From: Clostridia bacterium
Lineage (GTDB): Bacteria > Bacillota > Clostridia > Christensenellales > Aristaeellaceae
Length of the DNA: 64,000 nucleotides
NCBI GenBank assembly: GCA_017431005.1
Contig: JAFRLY010000063.1
Span: forward strand, 1-64,000
Direction: 5' to 3'
The notes under the pieces were generated by a model. It was given only the letters and a program-made list of their open reading frames with translations, was not told where the DNA came from and made no database searches. Positions 42,717 through 50,546 of this stretch are shown here, piece by piece (within the stretch, counting starts at the first letter, position 1; every line of letters starts with the position of its first letter). A program made the position numbers and the translations under genes.

Positions 42717-43648
42717 TCCGCGCTCGCGAAGTAGATAATATCGGTAATTGTTCTGTCGTTGATGCCCTCCTGCAGGTTGACCTGCACCATCTGGAAAACC
42801 AGCTGGCCGGAATTCCCGCCGTCGAGCACGTACAGGGTCCGGCAGGGGGTGATGCTCAGCACAAGGTCGCGCAGCTGGGCCAGGTTGACCCCGTGCCAGC
42901 AGGTCAGCACAAAGTAGTGCAGCCTGTCAATCTGCGCGATGCACATCCGGGGGTTTTTGATGTCCGGCTCTGAGCTCCACGGCGCGTGCGCCGGGTCCAG
43001 AACATATTCATCCGCCACGGGCTCCCCGTCGATGACCAGCGCCGGGCCGAACTGGAACGCGTTGATGATCTTTTTGCCGTTGATCTCTTCCTTGTTCAGG
43101 GTTTTCAGCTCGGGGCCCGCCGGATAGACGTGGAAATCCCCGTCCTCGTCGATCAGCAGCATGTCCAGGAAATCGACGACCGTGTCCCGGTATACGGTGC
43201 CCTGGCGCAGGCAGTATTTCGATCCCTCGTCTCTCGTGAAATTGTTATGGAAATCCCCGTCCAGGGCCAGCACGGCGTTCACCCGCCGTGCTATTTTCTG
43301 TGCCGGCGCCCGGTTCCTTCCGTTGAAGCCCTTCGGGTCCGCGGAGGCCGTGCGCAGCTGGCTGGCGTCCGCGATCGTCACAAACGCGTAGAAATACGTA
43401 ATGTTGTATTCGTTGCGTTCGCCGTCCTCGATATGGTTCATCCGGTGGTAATCCACACGGATGGTCGGATCCTCGTAGTATTCCTTATGCTCGTTGTACG
43501 CAGGCTTGTAGGGCGCCCCGCCGCTGAGGTCGATCGGCAGCTTTTTCACCTGTCCCTCCGCGGCTGCCGCGGAAAAGGCTGTCAGCGCCAGCACCGCGGC
43601 CAGCAGCCCTGCCATGTACCGGATTCCCGAATATTGTTTCCTGCTCAT
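42701..43648 (-). CDS. Exported phosphodiester glycosidase-like (NAGPA) protein
   Basis: A 315-residue exported protein of the phosphodiester glycosidase/NAGPA (DUF2233) family. VNAVLALDGDFHNNF and the late CRTLYVLDGGNSGQLVF are the signature blocks. The signal peptide follows MSRKQYSGIRYMAGLLAAVLAL. I chose ATG 43648 for a compact signal peptide. ATG 43675 overlaps the stop of the upstream gene as ATGA and is an equally possible coupled start (324 residues). Related enzymes split sugar-1-phosphate diesters, so a cell-wall glycan phosphodiester is a reasonable but unproven target. It is the last gene of the MATE-LRR-NAGPA unit. Confidence 0.78.
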   Translation of the reverse strand: MSRKQYSGIRYMAGLLAAVLALTAFSAAAAEGQVKKLPIDLSGGAPYKPAYNEHKEYYEDPTIRVDYHRMNHIEDGERNEYNITYFYAFVTIADASQLRTASADPKGFNGRNRAPAQKIARRVNAVLALDGDFHNNFTRDEGSKYCLRQGTVYRDTVVDFLDMLLIDEDGDFHVYPAGPELKTLNKEEINGKKIINAFQFGPALVIDGEPVADEYVLDPAHAPWSSEPDIKNPRMCIAQIDRLHYFVLTCWHGVNLAQLRDLVLSITPCRTLYVLDGGNSGQLVFQMVQVNLQEGINDRTITDIIYFASADQAGR

Positions 43649-43671
43649 GCCCTTCCCCTTGTCTTCCCTGA

Positions 43672-44622
43672 TCATTCAGCCGCCTTCGGCGCGAAGCCCT
43701 CCGGAATGTTCTCCGCCGGCGAGTCCGCGAAGGGCTCGTAAACCCCGGCGCGGAACATCCGCCGGATCACCGCGTAGTGCGGATGATAATTCCCGTTCTC
43801 GTCGGTCCGCCAGCCGCCGGCTGTGGAGGTGGAGTGGCCGTCAATGTGGCAGCCGGGCAGCGCCGCCTGCAGCTCCGCCATCAGTTCCTCCGGCACGGGC
43901 TTGCTGCTCGCGCGGTTGTACTGGTAAATCCACAGCCGCTTCAGGGATTTCAGCTCCTTGACCGGAGAAATGTCCTGAATCAGGTTCCCTTCCACGTTCA
44001 GGTCCATCAGGTACGGCATGTCCTTCAGGCAGGAGATGTCCTGAATGGCGTTGACGAACAGCTCCAGGTATTCCAGGTGCTTCAGGTTTCCGATCGCGGA
44101 AATATCCCGTGCGCTTCCGGCGGCGACGATCAGCACCCGCAGCTGAGGCATCTCCGCGAGGAAGGAAAGGTCGTCAAAGCTGTTGTGCCCGATATCCAGG
44201 GCATACATGTTTTTGCAGAACCGCAGCACGGACAGCGTCTTGCTGGAATGCACGGCCGGATCAAAGCTGTGCAGCGTGGAAAAGGCTGTGGCGTCTGTCC
44301 GCACCTTGTGCAGACAGGTCCGCGCGTCCCCGATCAGCATCGTGATGCCGAACTCGACGTCCGGGAAGCGGGCATGGATTTCCTCCACGCGCTTGGCGTA
44401 CATCCGGGGGATGCCGTACATATCAACTTTTTTCAGATTGGGAAACTGCGCCAGGAAGTCCAGGAACTTTTCCCAGTTGCCGACATCCTTCGTCAGTCCG
44501 ATGTTCAGATATTCCGCCCCGGAGTCCGCGCTGAATTCCTTGAACTTCAGGATCTCAGCGCTTCCCGGAGCCGCCAGGAGCAAAACCAGTAAAAAAGCCA
44601 GGATTCCGCGGATTGCCTTCAT
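43672..44622 (-). CDS. Exported leucine-rich-repeat protein
   Basis: A 316-residue exported protein. After the signal peptide MKAIRGILAFLLVLLLAAPGSA it has a run of internalin-like leucine-rich repeats (about residues 60-235). Clear units are LSVLRFCKNMYALDIGHNSF, LEYLELFVNAIQDISCL and LMDLNVEGNLIQDISPV. There is no LPXTG anchor and no other domain, so it is probably released or loosely wall-bound and binds a protein or glycan. It starts 22 bases after the MATE gene and overlaps or abuts the NAGPA gene. Confidence 0.82.
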   Translation of the reverse strand: MKAIRGILAFLLVLLLAAPGSAEILKFKEFSADSGAEYLNIGLTKDVGNWEKFLDFLAQFPNLKKVDMYGIPRMYAKRVEEIHARFPDVEFGITMLIGDARTCLHKVRTDATAFSTLHSFDPAVHSSKTLSVLRFCKNMYALDIGHNSFDDLSFLAEMPQLRVLIVAAGSARDISAIGNLKHLEYLELFVNAIQDISCLKDMPYLMDLNVEGNLIQDISPVKELKSLKRLWIYQYNRASSKPVPEELMAELQAALPGCHIDGHSTSTAGGWRTDENGNYHPHYAVIRRMFRAGVYEPFADSPAENIPEGFAPKAAE

Positions 44623-44644
44623 TTCTTTCCTCCAGGGATATCAC

Positions 44645-46000
44645 TTATGTTTCCGGCGTCAGCTTGCTTTTCCGGACCAGATCGCTGCGCAGGTAGCGCA
44701 GCACCAGCAGCGTGGAGCAGAGGATCCAGCCGACGGGATAGGCCAGGGCCACCGCGAGGAAGCCCGCGCCCAGCGCCTTGGTCACAGCCAGATAAATCTG
44801 GCGGAACACCACAAACGACAGCAGCATGATGACCGTCGGCATGGTGGCGTCCCCGATGCCGCGCAGCGCGCCGGAGTAAATCTGGTTGAAGCAGATCGTG
44901 ACGTAGAAGGGCGTCACGATATGGATAAAGCGGACGCCATAATCTATGACCTCCGGCACCGGGGAGAACACGGCCATCAGCGGCCGGGCCGCGATGAACA
45001 CCAGCGTGCCCAGCACAACCGTGGAGATCAGGCTCATGACGGTCGCGACGCGTACGCCCTCCCGGGCGCGGCCGGGCTGCCGGGCGCCCCAGTTCTGACC
45101 GACGAACGTGGTGGAGGACATGCTGATGCTCTGCACCGGAATCAGGGCAAAGGCGTCAATCTTGCCGTAAACGCCGTATCCCGCCATGCAGGCGGAGCCG
45201 AACGCGTTGATGTAGGACTGCACAAACACGTTGGAAAAGGATGTGATCGCGGACTGGATACTGGTGGGCAGTCCCAGTCTGAGAATAATCTTCAGGGATT
45301 CCCGGTCGATGCGGAGCTCCCGCCAGCGGATGCCGTAGCCGCCCTTTTCCCGGGTCAGGGTCACCAGGATCAGCGCCGCGCTCAGAATCTGGCTCAGAAT
45401 CGTGGCATACGCCACACCGTCCACGCCCATCCCGAAGCCCAGCACAAACAGAAGATCCAGCACGATGTTCAGCATGGCTGACAGAATCAGGAAAAACAGC
45501 GGCCGCCGGGAATCCCCGACTGCCCGGAGAATACCGCTTCCGATATTGTAAAACAGGATGCCGATAACACCCGCGAAATAGATGCTCAGATACCGGCCGG
45601 ATTCCGCGAAAACGTCATCCGGCGTCTGCATGAAGCGCAGCATGGGATCAATGATCAGCTGGCCCACGGCCGTTGCGATCAGGCTCAGCAGGAAGGTCAC
45701 CGCGACCGTCGTGTGCACTGCCTTGCCCAGGCCCTCCGGATCGTGAGCGCCGTAGCGCTGGGAGATCACGACGGAAGCGCCGGTAGCCAGGCCGGCGCAG
45801 AAGCCGACGACGGTGTTGATAATCGGTCCCGTGGAGCCCACGGCCGCCTGTGCCTGCTGGCCGACGAACTGCCCGACCACCAGGGTGTCCACCGTATTGT
45901 AAAGCTGCTGAAAGAGAAGACCGATTGCCATCGGAATGGCAAACCGCACTGTATGCAGCCAGATATTGCCTTCTGTCATGTCCGAATCTCTGCGGGCCAC
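44645..46000 (-). CDS. MATE family efflux transporter
   Basis: A 451-residue multidrug and toxin extrusion transporter with about twelve membrane helices. Typical motifs are FAIPMAIGLLFQQLYNTVDTLVVGQFVG in helix 1, GLATGASVVISQRYGA and MSSTTFVGQNWGA at the half repeat. It exports cationic drugs or metabolites against a sodium or proton gradient. The start is taken as GTG 46000 because AGGAGG lies seven bases upstream; ATG 45979 is an alternative, and the longer frame to 46108 crosses the promoter. It heads the unit with the LRR and NAGPA genes. Confidence 0.9.
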   Translation of the reverse strand: MARRDSDMTEGNIWLHTVRFAIPMAIGLLFQQLYNTVDTLVVGQFVGQQAQAAVGSTGPIINTVVGFCAGLATGASVVISQRYGAHDPEGLGKAVHTTVAVTFLLSLIATAVGQLIIDPMLRFMQTPDDVFAESGRYLSIYFAGVIGILFYNIGSGILRAVGDSRRPLFFLILSAMLNIVLDLLFVLGFGMGVDGVAYATILSQILSAALILVTLTREKGGYGIRWRELRIDRESLKIILRLGLPTSIQSAITSFSNVFVQSYINAFGSACMAGYGVYGKIDAFALIPVQSISMSSTTFVGQNWGARQPGRAREGVRVATVMSLISTVVLGTLVFIAARPLMAVFSPVPEVIDYGVRFIHIVTPFYVTICFNQIYSGALRGIGDATMPTVIMLLSFVVFRQIYLAVTKALGAGFLAVALAYPVGWILCSTLLVLRYLRSDLVRKSKLTPET

Positions 46001-46025
46001 CGTGCCACCTCCTGTCCCAGTTTCG

Positions 46026-46054
46026 ATGATATCGCCTTCCCTGCCGGATGTCAA
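46026..46054 (-). promoter_or_regulatory. Promoter of MATE-LRR-NAGPA operon
   Basis: On the minus strand TTGACA (46049-46054) and TATCAT (46026-46031) are separated by 17 bases. Confidence 0.7.
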
Positions 46055-46060
46055 TCGGCA

Positions 46061-46089
46061 TTGTGTTTTTCCGCCAATCCTGCTATGAT
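46061..46089 (+). promoter_or_regulatory. Promoter of GH5 gene
   Basis: TTGTGT (46061-46066) and TATGAT (46084-46089) are separated by 17 bases. It is back to back with the MATE promoter, with six bases between the two -35 boxes. Confidence 0.65.
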
Positions 46090-46140
46090 GACCGATGGAA
46101 CGAAGCACTGAAAATCAAATGATCGGGGAGGAAGACATCC

Positions 46141-47091
46141 ATGCTGAAGGAATACGGCTTTCAACGCGGCGTCAACCTGGGCGGCTGGCTGAGCCAGTGC
46201 GACTATTCCCGGGAGCGTCTGGAGAATTTCATTAAGGAAGAGGATATCGCCCGCATCGCCTCCTGGGGGCTGGATCACGTCCGCATCCCGGTGGACTATA
46301 ACGTCCTGGAGAACGGGGACGGCTCCTGGCGGGATGAAGGCTTTGCCCTCATCAGCCGGGCTGTCGGCTGGTGCCGCGCGCACGGTCTGAACACGGTCAT
46401 CGATCTGCACAAGACGGCCGGTTTCTCCTTTGACGCCGATGAGCAGGAGGTTGGCTTCTTTGACAGCCCGGCGTATCAGGAGCGTTTTTACCGGCTCTGG
46501 GAGGAGCTTGCCGCCCGCTGCGCCGGGGACAGCCGTCATGTTGCCCTGGAGCTGCTGAACGAGGTGACGGATGAGTCCTTCATCACGGCCTGGAACCGCA
46601 TTGCCGGGGAATGCATCCGCCGTCTGCGCCGCATTGTGCCGGACCACCTGATTCTTGTGGGCAGCTATCATAACAACAGCGCGCATGCCGTGCCCGCGCT
46701 GGATAAGCCCGCGGATGATAAGGTGATCTATAATTTCCACTGCTATGAGCCCCTCCGCTTCACTCACCAGGGCGCGCCCTGGGTGAGGGAGATGGATCCG
46801 GCCTTCCGTCTGCCCTTTGACGAGGCGGAGATTCCGGCGGATTTCTTCGACCGGGTGTTTGAGCCCGCGGTCCGGGCCGCGAAGGAAAACGGCGCGGAGC
46901 TGTACTGCGGTGAATACGGCGTCATCGACCGGGCGAAGCCTGAGGATGCCGTCAAATGGTACCGCATGATTCACGCGGCCTTCGAAAAGTATGGCATCTG
47001 CCGCTGCGCCTGGAGCTACCGGCAGATGGACTTCGGCCTTTCCGACCCGCGCATGGATGCCGTGCGGGATGAGCTGCTGCCGCTGCTGTAA
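46141..47091 (+). CDS. GH5 family cellulase-type glycosidase
   Basis: A 316-residue single-domain GH5 enzyme. RGVNLGGWL opens the barrel, DHVRIPVDYNVL and DLHKTAGFSF follow, the acid/base is Glu141 in LELLNEVTD and the nucleophile is Glu258 in YCGEYGV. There is no signal peptide or carbohydrate-binding module, so it acts on imported beta-glucan or related oligosaccharides rather than on fibre. GGGGAGGA precedes ATG 46141. The gene has its own promoter and ends before a short GC-rich terminator. Confidence 0.9.
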   Translation: MLKEYGFQRGVNLGGWLSQCDYSRERLENFIKEEDIARIASWGLDHVRIPVDYNVLENGDGSWRDEGFALISRAVGWCRAHGLNTVIDLHKTAGFSFDADEQEVGFFDSPAYQERFYRLWEELAARCAGDSRHVALELLNEVTDESFITAWNRIAGECIRRLRRIVPDHLILVGSYHNNSAHAVPALDKPADDKVIYNFHCYEPLRFTHQGAPWVREMDPAFRLPFDEAEIPADFFDRVFEPAVRAAKENGAELYCGEYGVIDRAKPEDAVKWYRMIHAAFEKYGICRCAWSYRQMDFGLSDPRMDAVRDELLPLL

Positions 47092-47105
47092 TAACTGAGT
47101 GTATC

Positions 47106-47131
47106 GTCCCGGGGCCGCCCCGGGACCTTTT
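47106..47131 (+). terminator. Terminator after GH5 gene
   Basis: GTCCCGGGG pairs perfectly with CCCCGGGAC around three bases, followed by CTTTTT. It lies directly before the NlpC/P60 gene, so that gene may depend on read-through or on an unseen promoter. Confidence 0.75.
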
Positions 47132-47143
47132 TGGAAAAGCGCC

Positions 47144-48424
47144 ATGAAACATCACTGCAAAGGACTTCTGTTCCTGGTCTTCCTGCTTCTTGTCCTGGCA
47201 TGCGCCTGCTCCGCCGGGGCGGAAAGCCATACCCTGTATCTGCGCTGTGAGGGCGGCGGTACCGCGGGAATAACGCGCGCCGGCAAATCGGAAATTCCCC
47301 TCCTTCCCCGGAGCAGCTTCCGGGACGCGGACGGGCGGGAGTGGACGGTGGAGCAGCTGCGGAGCCTGCCCGGCTTCCGGGTGGAATCCGCCTTCCTGCG
47401 CTTTAACGTTTCCGATCTGCAGGGCCGGAAGCAGAAGTATGCCCTTACCTGCGGCGCCGCCGTTTCCCGGCCGCTCCCGGTTTACTGGGGCCGGGCGCTC
47501 TGGGATGTCACGGCCCCTGTTTCCGCATGGCTGGAGCATGACGCGCCGGACACGGAGCTGGTCATCCGCGCCGCCGGCGGCAAATCCGGCCGCTGGATGT
47601 CGGTGGAGGAACGCTCCGCCTGTCTCCAGATTACCTTCTCTTCGGAAGAGGAGCTCCCCTGTTTCCCCCTGGACCGCGTGGAGGAGGAAACCCTGCTGGA
47701 TTTTGCCCTGCGCTTCCTGGAGGCGGATCATCCCGTCCTCCGGCATTATGACGAGGTCTCCGGCAGCCTGGCAGTCGCGGAATGGCCGCTGGGGGTCCCC
47801 TATTATTTCGGCGGCGTGAACGCTGAGAAGATTCTTCACCGCTTTTATCCCCGCCAGAGCTCGCGTTATTACCGTCCGGACCGGCTGTACCTCTGCGGCC
47901 TGGACTGCTCCGGCTTCATCAACCTGGTGCTGCAGGATGCCCTGATGGAGCCCGTTGAAATCTCCGCGGTGCTGAACGCGGAGCAGGGATCGCCCCTGCT
48001 GAACGGAACGGATCCGGCGCTGTGGTCCCGGTTCCTCATGCCCGGCGACCTGATCGCCATGAATCACGGGGACTTCAATCATGTGGTCATGTATCTCGGC
48101 ACCCTGCGCACGTTCGGCTGGGATGAGTCCGCTGCCGGCGAGGCCGGGCCGGTGCTCGACATGCCGCTGGTGATTCACTGCGGGGAAAACCCGTTCTATT
48201 ATGAACGCTACCGGCAGTATATCGCGGATCAGGGCTATGCCAACACGTATCCTCCGGACGGCGGCGTCACGGTCTCCGTGCTCCTCCCGCGGGCGGATGC
48301 CGCCCCGCGCACGGAAACAGCTCCCTGGGGCAAAGCCTACGGCTGGTACCTCCTGGACGGCAGTCCCCTGCTGGTCTTCTCCCTGGCGGACTGCGGCAGC
48401 CTCGCCTGGTACGGGACACGGTAA
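47144..48424 (+). CDS. Exported NlpC/P60-type cell wall hydrolase-like protein
   Basis: A 426-residue exported protein. The signal peptide MKHHCKGLLFLVFLLLVLACAC has a possible lipobox-like end (ACACSAG), so it may be a lipoprotein. The N-terminal 170 residues of the mature part are beta-rich and resemble a carbohydrate-binding or discoidin-like domain. The C-terminal domain has the NlpC/P60 motif LYLCGLDCSGF with Cys255 and FNHVVMYLG with His313. It would cleave peptide bonds in peptidoglycan. The ribosome binding site before ATG 47144 is weak. Confidence 0.75.
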   Translation: MKHHCKGLLFLVFLLLVLACACSAGAESHTLYLRCEGGGTAGITRAGKSEIPLLPRSSFRDADGREWTVEQLRSLPGFRVESAFLRFNVSDLQGRKQKYALTCGAAVSRPLPVYWGRALWDVTAPVSAWLEHDAPDTELVIRAAGGKSGRWMSVEERSACLQITFSSEEELPCFPLDRVEEETLLDFALRFLEADHPVLRHYDEVSGSLAVAEWPLGVPYYFGGVNAEKILHRFYPRQSSRYYRPDRLYLCGLDCSGFINLVLQDALMEPVEISAVLNAEQGSPLLNGTDPALWSRFLMPGDLIAMNHGDFNHVVMYLGTLRTFGWDESAAGEAGPVLDMPLVIHCGENPFYYERYRQYIADQGYANTYPPDGGVTVSVLLPRADAAPRTETAPWGKAYGWYLLDGSPLLVFSLADCGSLAWYGTR

Positions 48425-48550
48425 AAAGCCCGCATTTCGGCTTTTGCTTTCAGAGAATATATAGAGAATATATAATGATCTTCCGATCCTTCGGCGGGTG
48501 CCGCATGGCGGTCTGCTGACGGATCCGGCAGGCCTGGTAACGCCCTGACC

Positions 48551-48809
48551 ATGTCGGCAGTCTTCGGGGAAGAACTCAGCTCCCTGGGAATTCATGCGGA
48601 TTTCGCCCCGGTGATGGACGTAAACAATAACCCGGCCAATCCGGTCATCGGCATGGGAAATCGCTGAAAAGGCACTGACCCTCGATAAAAATGAAAGCAG
48701 CGCTTTCCCGCTGCATGTGCAGGCAGGAGAGAAGACGCTGATTCTCTTCGCGGATTCCTGCGCCAGCCGCGCAGGGGCGGGAGACCTGGCCCGGGAGCCT
48801 CCCCGGTAA
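48551..48809 (+). pseudogene. Decayed GH3 beta-N-acetylhexosaminidase (NagZ-like)
   Basis: Two frames carry pieces of one family. At 48551-48667 the sequence reads FGEELSSLGIHADFAPVMDV and NNNPANPVIGMG, the N-terminal barrel of NagZ-like GH3 enzymes, then stops. At 48657-48809 a second frame reads AEKALTLDKNESSAFPL and EKTLILFADSCASRAGAGDL, a part normally several hundred residues further on. An internal deletion plus a frame change has destroyed the gene. No start region or C-terminus remains. Confidence 0.75.
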
Positions 48810-48961
48810 AGCTCCCCGCGCTGGATGACCGGTATATGCCTGCGGAATAAAAACCTTCATTCCTTTGCTTTCATTCTTTCCCCGGTTTTGCCGGACTGCC
48901 GTTCCTTCCGCTTCGGCAGTCTGTTCTGATATTGATCTTTTTCCGTTTTTGCATTTTATGC

Positions 48962-48989
48962 TTGTCTTTCGGGAAAAATCGAATATAAT
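48962..48989 (+). promoter_or_regulatory. Promoter in front of the structured leader
   Basis: TTGTCT (48962-48967) and a perfect TATAAT (48984-48989) are separated by 16 bases. The transcript would begin a few bases before the candidate structured RNA. Confidence 0.6.
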
Positions 48990-49000
48990 ATGGTTTGAGG

Positions 49001-49130
49001 CGTCTAACCATTTCGTCTCATGATGCTGCGACTCCGTGAACTGAGGTGCCGCTGTGATATGTTATCGCTCTGTACATGGAACAGCAAAGTGCCGGAGTAT
49101 ATCCTTTATTTTTTTGCGTCTTGGTTAGCA
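49001..49130 (+). ncRNA. Candidate structured RNA or riboswitch-like leader
   Basis: Three helices are nested: CTAACCA (49004-49010) with TGGTTAG (49122-49128); ACTCCG (49031-49036) with CGGAGT (49093-49098); and an inner arm GCTGT-GA-TATGT with ACATG-GA-ACAGC (49051-49062 and 49074-49085). The inner arm contains a symmetrical GA/GA internal loop, as in sheared tandem G-A pairs. It starts right after a promoter and has a T-rich stretch on its 3' side. It does not match a riboswitch class that I know. Genes downstream are methyltransferase remnants and an LCM-type methyltransferase. The rest of 48425-49503 is decayed coding sequence. Confidence 0.4.
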
Positions 49131-49233
49131 TTCTCTAACGATCGGGGCTGAATGCGGTTCCCGGGTTCGTGGAGACGGCATTGAAGAGACAGATAAACAT
49201 CCTCCGGACTGATCACAGCCCGGACCGGAAAAA

Positions 49234-49353
49234 GGATGTCAGCCTGTCAGCGTGAACTCCGGCCACGCCGCCATGGCCGACTGGGGCTTTTCTGAAGTGA
49301 CCGCCGGTCATCATCCGTCGAAACCCTGGATTGCAGTGATTGCCAGAAAATAA
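49234..49353 (+). pseudogene. C-terminal remnant of a SAM methyltransferase
   Basis: One frame reads VNSGHAAMADWGFSEV and then AGHHPSKPWIAVIARK before TAA at 49351. This is the end of a class I methyltransferase; the frame is closed upstream by a stop at 49210 and no SAM-binding motif remains. It is followed directly by the start of another methyltransferase fragment, as if two family members had been deleted into one another. Confidence 0.6.
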
Positions 49354-49365
49354 GGAGGAACCGGT

Positions 49366-49500
49366 ATGAAACCTGATTACAAAAACTGGATGCCCAGGGG
49401 CATGGTATATTCTTTCCTGTTCGCGGCCCTCGGCTGCGGCGCTGCTGACAGGCAGGAAGTGAATTCCGAAAAAACTTATTGTCAGATTCCGGAGGAATGA
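49366..49500 (+). pseudogene. N-terminal remnant of a SAM methyltransferase
   Basis: A 44-codon frame starts at ATG 49366 with TAAGGAGGA upstream and reads MKPDYKNWMPRGM. This is the characteristic opening of a clostridial SAM-dependent methyltransferase group. It then runs into unrelated sequence and stops three bases before the next gene. The ribosome binding site and start remain intact, so it may now act as a short translated leader for the LCM-type gene. Confidence 0.6.
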
Positions 49501-49503
49501 CCG

Positions 49504-50352
49504 ATGAAATACCATATTGAGAAAAATTCTGTACAGGAGACCCTGGTAATCCCCCTTCTTGGCCGGCTGATCTGCTCCGAGCGTTTCCCGCAATTGTTTT
49601 CCGACCCGGAGGCGAAACATCTCTGCGATTCTCTGGATTATGACTTCTCGGAGAAGCGCGGAAAGATGGAATCCGTGTTCGGCCTGTTCGGAGCGCTGGA
49701 GGTGGCGCAGCGCCAGTACGACCTTCGGTGTGAAGCGGAGGCTTACCTTCAGGCTCACCCCGGAGCCGCTGTGGTCAACCTGGGCTGCGGACTGGACGAT
49801 ACCTTCCGGAAGTGTGATAACGGGCGCTGCCGCGGTTATAACATTGACCTGCCGGATGTCATCGCCGTGCGGAACGAACTGCTGCCGGCAGGAAGCCGGG
49901 AGCGGAACATCGCCTGCGACCTCAACGATCCGCGCTGGATGGATGAGGTGGACGGTTCGCACGGAGCCGTCTTTTTTGCGGCAGGCGTCTTCTATTACCT
50001 CCGGACAGAGGAAGTCAGAAGCCTGTTCTCCCGCATGGCGGAACGTTTCCCCGGTGCCGTGCTTGTTTTCGATGCCTGCAACCGGCGGGGCGCGAAAATG
50101 ATGCGGTCCACCTGGCTGAAGGAAGCGGGGATCACGGACGTCAGCGCTTTCTTCTCCCTTGAGGATGAACGGGAGCTGGAGGGCTGGAGCAGCAGGTTTG
50201 CTTCTGTCACCGCGAAAAGCTATATGCGGGGGTACCGTGATATATATGAGCATGTCAGCCCGCTTTATAAGCTGATGATCCGGTTCTGCGACAGTCTTGT
50301 CAGGATGAAGATCGTAAAGATCGCCTTCCGGAAGGAGCCGCAAAAGCGATAA
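49504..50352 (+). CDS. Class I methyltransferase of the LCM (leucine carboxyl methyltransferase-like) family
   Basis: A 282-residue SAM-dependent O-methyltransferase. VVNLGCGLDDTF is the family motif I, NIDLPDVIAVR the acidic strand, and FFAAGVFYYLRTEEVRSLF the motif III region. It resembles polyketide-associated and LCM-type enzymes; the substrate is unknown and no biosynthetic genes are adjacent. TTCCGGAGGA lies directly upstream, inside the end of the preceding fragment, so translation may be coupled. It is the first intact gene downstream of the structured leader. Confidence 0.83.
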   Translation: MKYHIEKNSVQETLVIPLLGRLICSERFPQLFSDPEAKHLCDSLDYDFSEKRGKMESVFGLFGALEVAQRQYDLRCEAEAYLQAHPGAAVVNLGCGLDDTFRKCDNGRCRGYNIDLPDVIAVRNELLPAGSRERNIACDLNDPRWMDEVDGSHGAVFFAAGVFYYLRTEEVRSLFSRMAERFPGAVLVFDACNRRGAKMMRSTWLKEAGITDVSAFFSLEDERELEGWSSRFASVTAKSYMRGYRDIYEHVSPLYKLMIRFCDSLVRMKIVKIAFRKEPQKR

Positions 50353-50481
50353 ACCTGCTTCCCGGCAGTCTGCGGCCGTTATGCAGGAGGATGGCCCCGT
50401 GTCTCCTGTACGCGCTGAAATCGTCCTCTTTCCGGTACGTTATGCGGCTTGCCGGCGAATAACATCCCCGGGAATTCAAAA

Positions 50482-50535
50482 AGCTCCCTTCATGTGACAG
50501 CTTTCTCTGCTGTCGTTCATGAAGGGAGCTGTTTT
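50482..50535. terminator. Long bidirectional terminator hairpin
   Basis: AGCTCCCTTCATG pairs with CATGAAGGGAGCT and encloses an inner stem GACAGC/GCTGTC. T-rich tracts lie on both sides. It separates the convergent methyltransferase and Ppx/GppA genes. Confidence 0.8.
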
Positions 50536-50546
50536 TCAGTCTTGCT

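Noticed and set aside
48645-48860. Minus-strand frame of 71 codons in the graveyard
   Set aside because: The opposite strand carries clear GH3 N-acetylhexosaminidase remnants. The minus frame has no start site or recognisable pattern.
49001-49130. Assignment of the leader to TPP, SAM, THF, ZTP, guanidine or manganese riboswitches
   Set aside because: The conserved core sequences of these classes are not present, so only an unassigned structured RNA is proposed.
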